Assembly (NCBI GenBank): GCA_030841765.1
Contig: JAUUSS010000065.1
Location: 1-13,093 of the forward strand
Direction of reading: 5' to 3'
Length of the DNA: 13,093 nt
From: Collinsella aerofaciens
Lineage (GTDB): Bacteria > Actinomycetota > Coriobacteriia > Coriobacteriales > Coriobacteriaceae
The translations under genes were made by a program, and so were the position numbers. Each line of letters starts with the position of its first letter. Position 1 is the stretch's first letter. Below the pieces are notes generated by a model that ran no database searches, was not told where the DNA came from, and saw only the letters and a list, made by a program, of their open reading frames with translations. Positions 12,187-13,093 of the stretch are shown here, in pieces.

Positions 12187-13093
12187 GCCGAAGCGCCCGA
12201 GCACCCTCGGGCTGCTCCTCGGCGGCACGGGCGGGCGCAAGGACGCCTCGAAGGGCGCGGAGGCCGAGCGGCAGAGGCACCGCCGGGAGCGCGACCGCTC
12301 GCGCGAGATGGCCGCCTACGTCGGCTACGACGCCATGTACAAGGACGGCATCGCCCAGGTGATGCCCGGGGTGTTCAGCCAGACGGTCGAGTTCTCCGAC
12401 ATAAGCTACCAGTCCGCGCGCAAGGAGGCGCGCGAGACGGCCTTCACCGTGATGAGCTCTCTGTTCAACTACTTCCCGGCGGACTCCCACGTGCAGCTCC
12501 AGGTCGTGAACGCGCCCATCCCAGCCGACGAGGTCGGCCGCAAGGTATTCTTCGAGCCCGGGGAGCGCGCCACCGCCGAGCTCGCCGAAGAGTACAACCG
12601 GATCCTCAACGACAAGATGCGCGAGGGCGTCTCGAACCTCGTGCGCCACCGCTACCTGACCTACGCCGTGGGCGCCGACGACGTCGACGCCGCGGTGCCC
12701 AAGCTCGCGCGCATCCGGGGCGACGTGGAGCAGACGCTCGCGCGCATACGCTGCTCGTCGCGCGCCCTCGACGGCGCCGAGAGGCTCGAGCTTTTGCAGG
12801 GGCAGCTGCGCCCGGGGTCGCGCTTCGAGTTCTCCTGGGACAAATTGTCCCCGACGTCGGGCGCGCGCACGAAGGACTTCGTCATGCCCTCCACGCTCGA
12901 CTTCAAGCCCGAGGGCAGGTCCGACTGCTTCCGCAGCGACGGGCGCTACGGCGCGGTGCTCGCGGTGCGCAGCTTCGGGTCGGTCATCGAGGAGACCTAC
13001 CTCGCCTCCATCATCGACCTGCCGCTGCCGCTCAACGTGACGCTGCACGTGCAGCCCATCGCGCAGAGCGAGGCGCTCGCGCTCGTGAAGCGC
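12155..13093 (+). CDS. virB4: VirB4-like conjugal transfer ATPase (3' end beyond window)
   Basis: From ATG 12155 the frame is open to the last base: 313 residues of what is usually an 800-aa protein. AAAGGAG at 12139-12145 precedes the start. A basic N-terminus (MSRARTNKENRPKRPSTLG) and charged segment lead into the VirB4 N-terminal domain: YKDGIAQVMPGVFSQTVEFSDISYQ, FNYFPADSHVQLQVVN, VRHRYLTYAV, and FVMPSTLDFKP with RYGAVLAVRSFGSVIEETYLASIIDLPLPLNVTLHVQPI near the window's end. These match VirB4-like ATPases of clostridial-type ICEs (CD1110 type). The Walker motifs lie in the missing C-terminal domain. It powers assembly of the type IV channel together with the PrgI protein encoded just before it. 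Confidence 0.9.
   Translation, partial: MSRARTNKENRPKRPSTLGLLLGGTGGRKDASKGAEAERQRHRRERDRSREMAAYVGYDAMYKDGIAQVMPGVFSQTVEFSDISYQSARKEARETAFTVMSSLFNYFPADSHVQLQVVNAPIPADEVGRKVFFEPGERATAELAEEYNRILNDKMREGVSNLVRHRYLTYAVGADDVDAAVPKLARIRGDVEQTLARIRCSSRALDGAERLELLQGQLRPGSRFEFSWDKLSPTSGARTKDFVMPSTLDFKPEGRSDCFRSDGRYGAVLAVRSFGSVIEETYLASIIDLPLPLNVTLHVQPIAQSEALALVKR

Overview
The window is high-GC DNA (third codon positions almost all G or C) apart from a few AT-richer intergenic stretches. The gene set suggests a gut Actinomycetota of the Coriobacteriia (Eggerthella/Gordonibacter/Collinsella-like): a lantibiotic-immunity ABC transporter with a two-component system, beside an integrative and conjugative element (ICE) whose transfer genes (PcfB-like, VirD4, Maff2, PrgI, VirB4) are of the Gram-positive type. 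The taxonomic guess is inference from style and gene content. No marker gene or rRNA is present.

Region 1 (1-3091): the end of a MutG-family lantibiotic-immunity permease, a YxeA-like small exported protein, an OmpR/PhoB response regulator and its histidine kinase, all on the + strand and tightly packed, closed by a hairpin. This looks like a bacteriocin-sensing and immunity operon.

Region 2 (3092-6419) is the accessory part and holds the most interesting material. An AT-richer stretch without a clear gene carries a good minus-strand terminator and a sequence resembling the 3' end of guaA, a known integration hotspot. Next is an Abi_2 (AbiD/AbiF-type) protein with an R-x4-H HEPN motif. Directly after it lie two homologous promoter + structured RNA + terminator units in tandem, the first promoter overlapping the Abi stop codon. 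This resembles an AbiF-type HEPN protein paired with a small RNA, probably an RNA-antitoxin or guide-like defence system, here with a duplicated RNA. Then come a terminator, a putative yjdF riboswitch, the yjdF gene and a 0.7-kb stretch without genes that contains palindromes, a second terminator and a leader repeat.

Region 3 (6420-8289) is the element's control and replication module: two small HTH proteins (excisionase/AlpA-like), a winged-helix replication initiator whose 3' coding end contains four palindromic repeats at exactly 33-bp spacing (an apparent iteron origin inside the gene), and a DnaC-like helicase loader.

Region 4 (8290-13093, continuing beyond the window) is the transfer module: an unknown 177-aa protein, a DUF3801/PcfB-like protein, the VirD4 coupling ATPase, a Maff2/VirB2-like small membrane protein, a PrgI/VirB3-like protein and the start of a VirB4 ATPase. 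Related leader sequences with a 10-bp tandem repeat (TCGACCC-type) occur before yjdF, before the first HTH gene and before the 177-aa gene, suggesting shared control of the modules. No integrase or relaxase is visible, so both ends of the element are probably not in this window.
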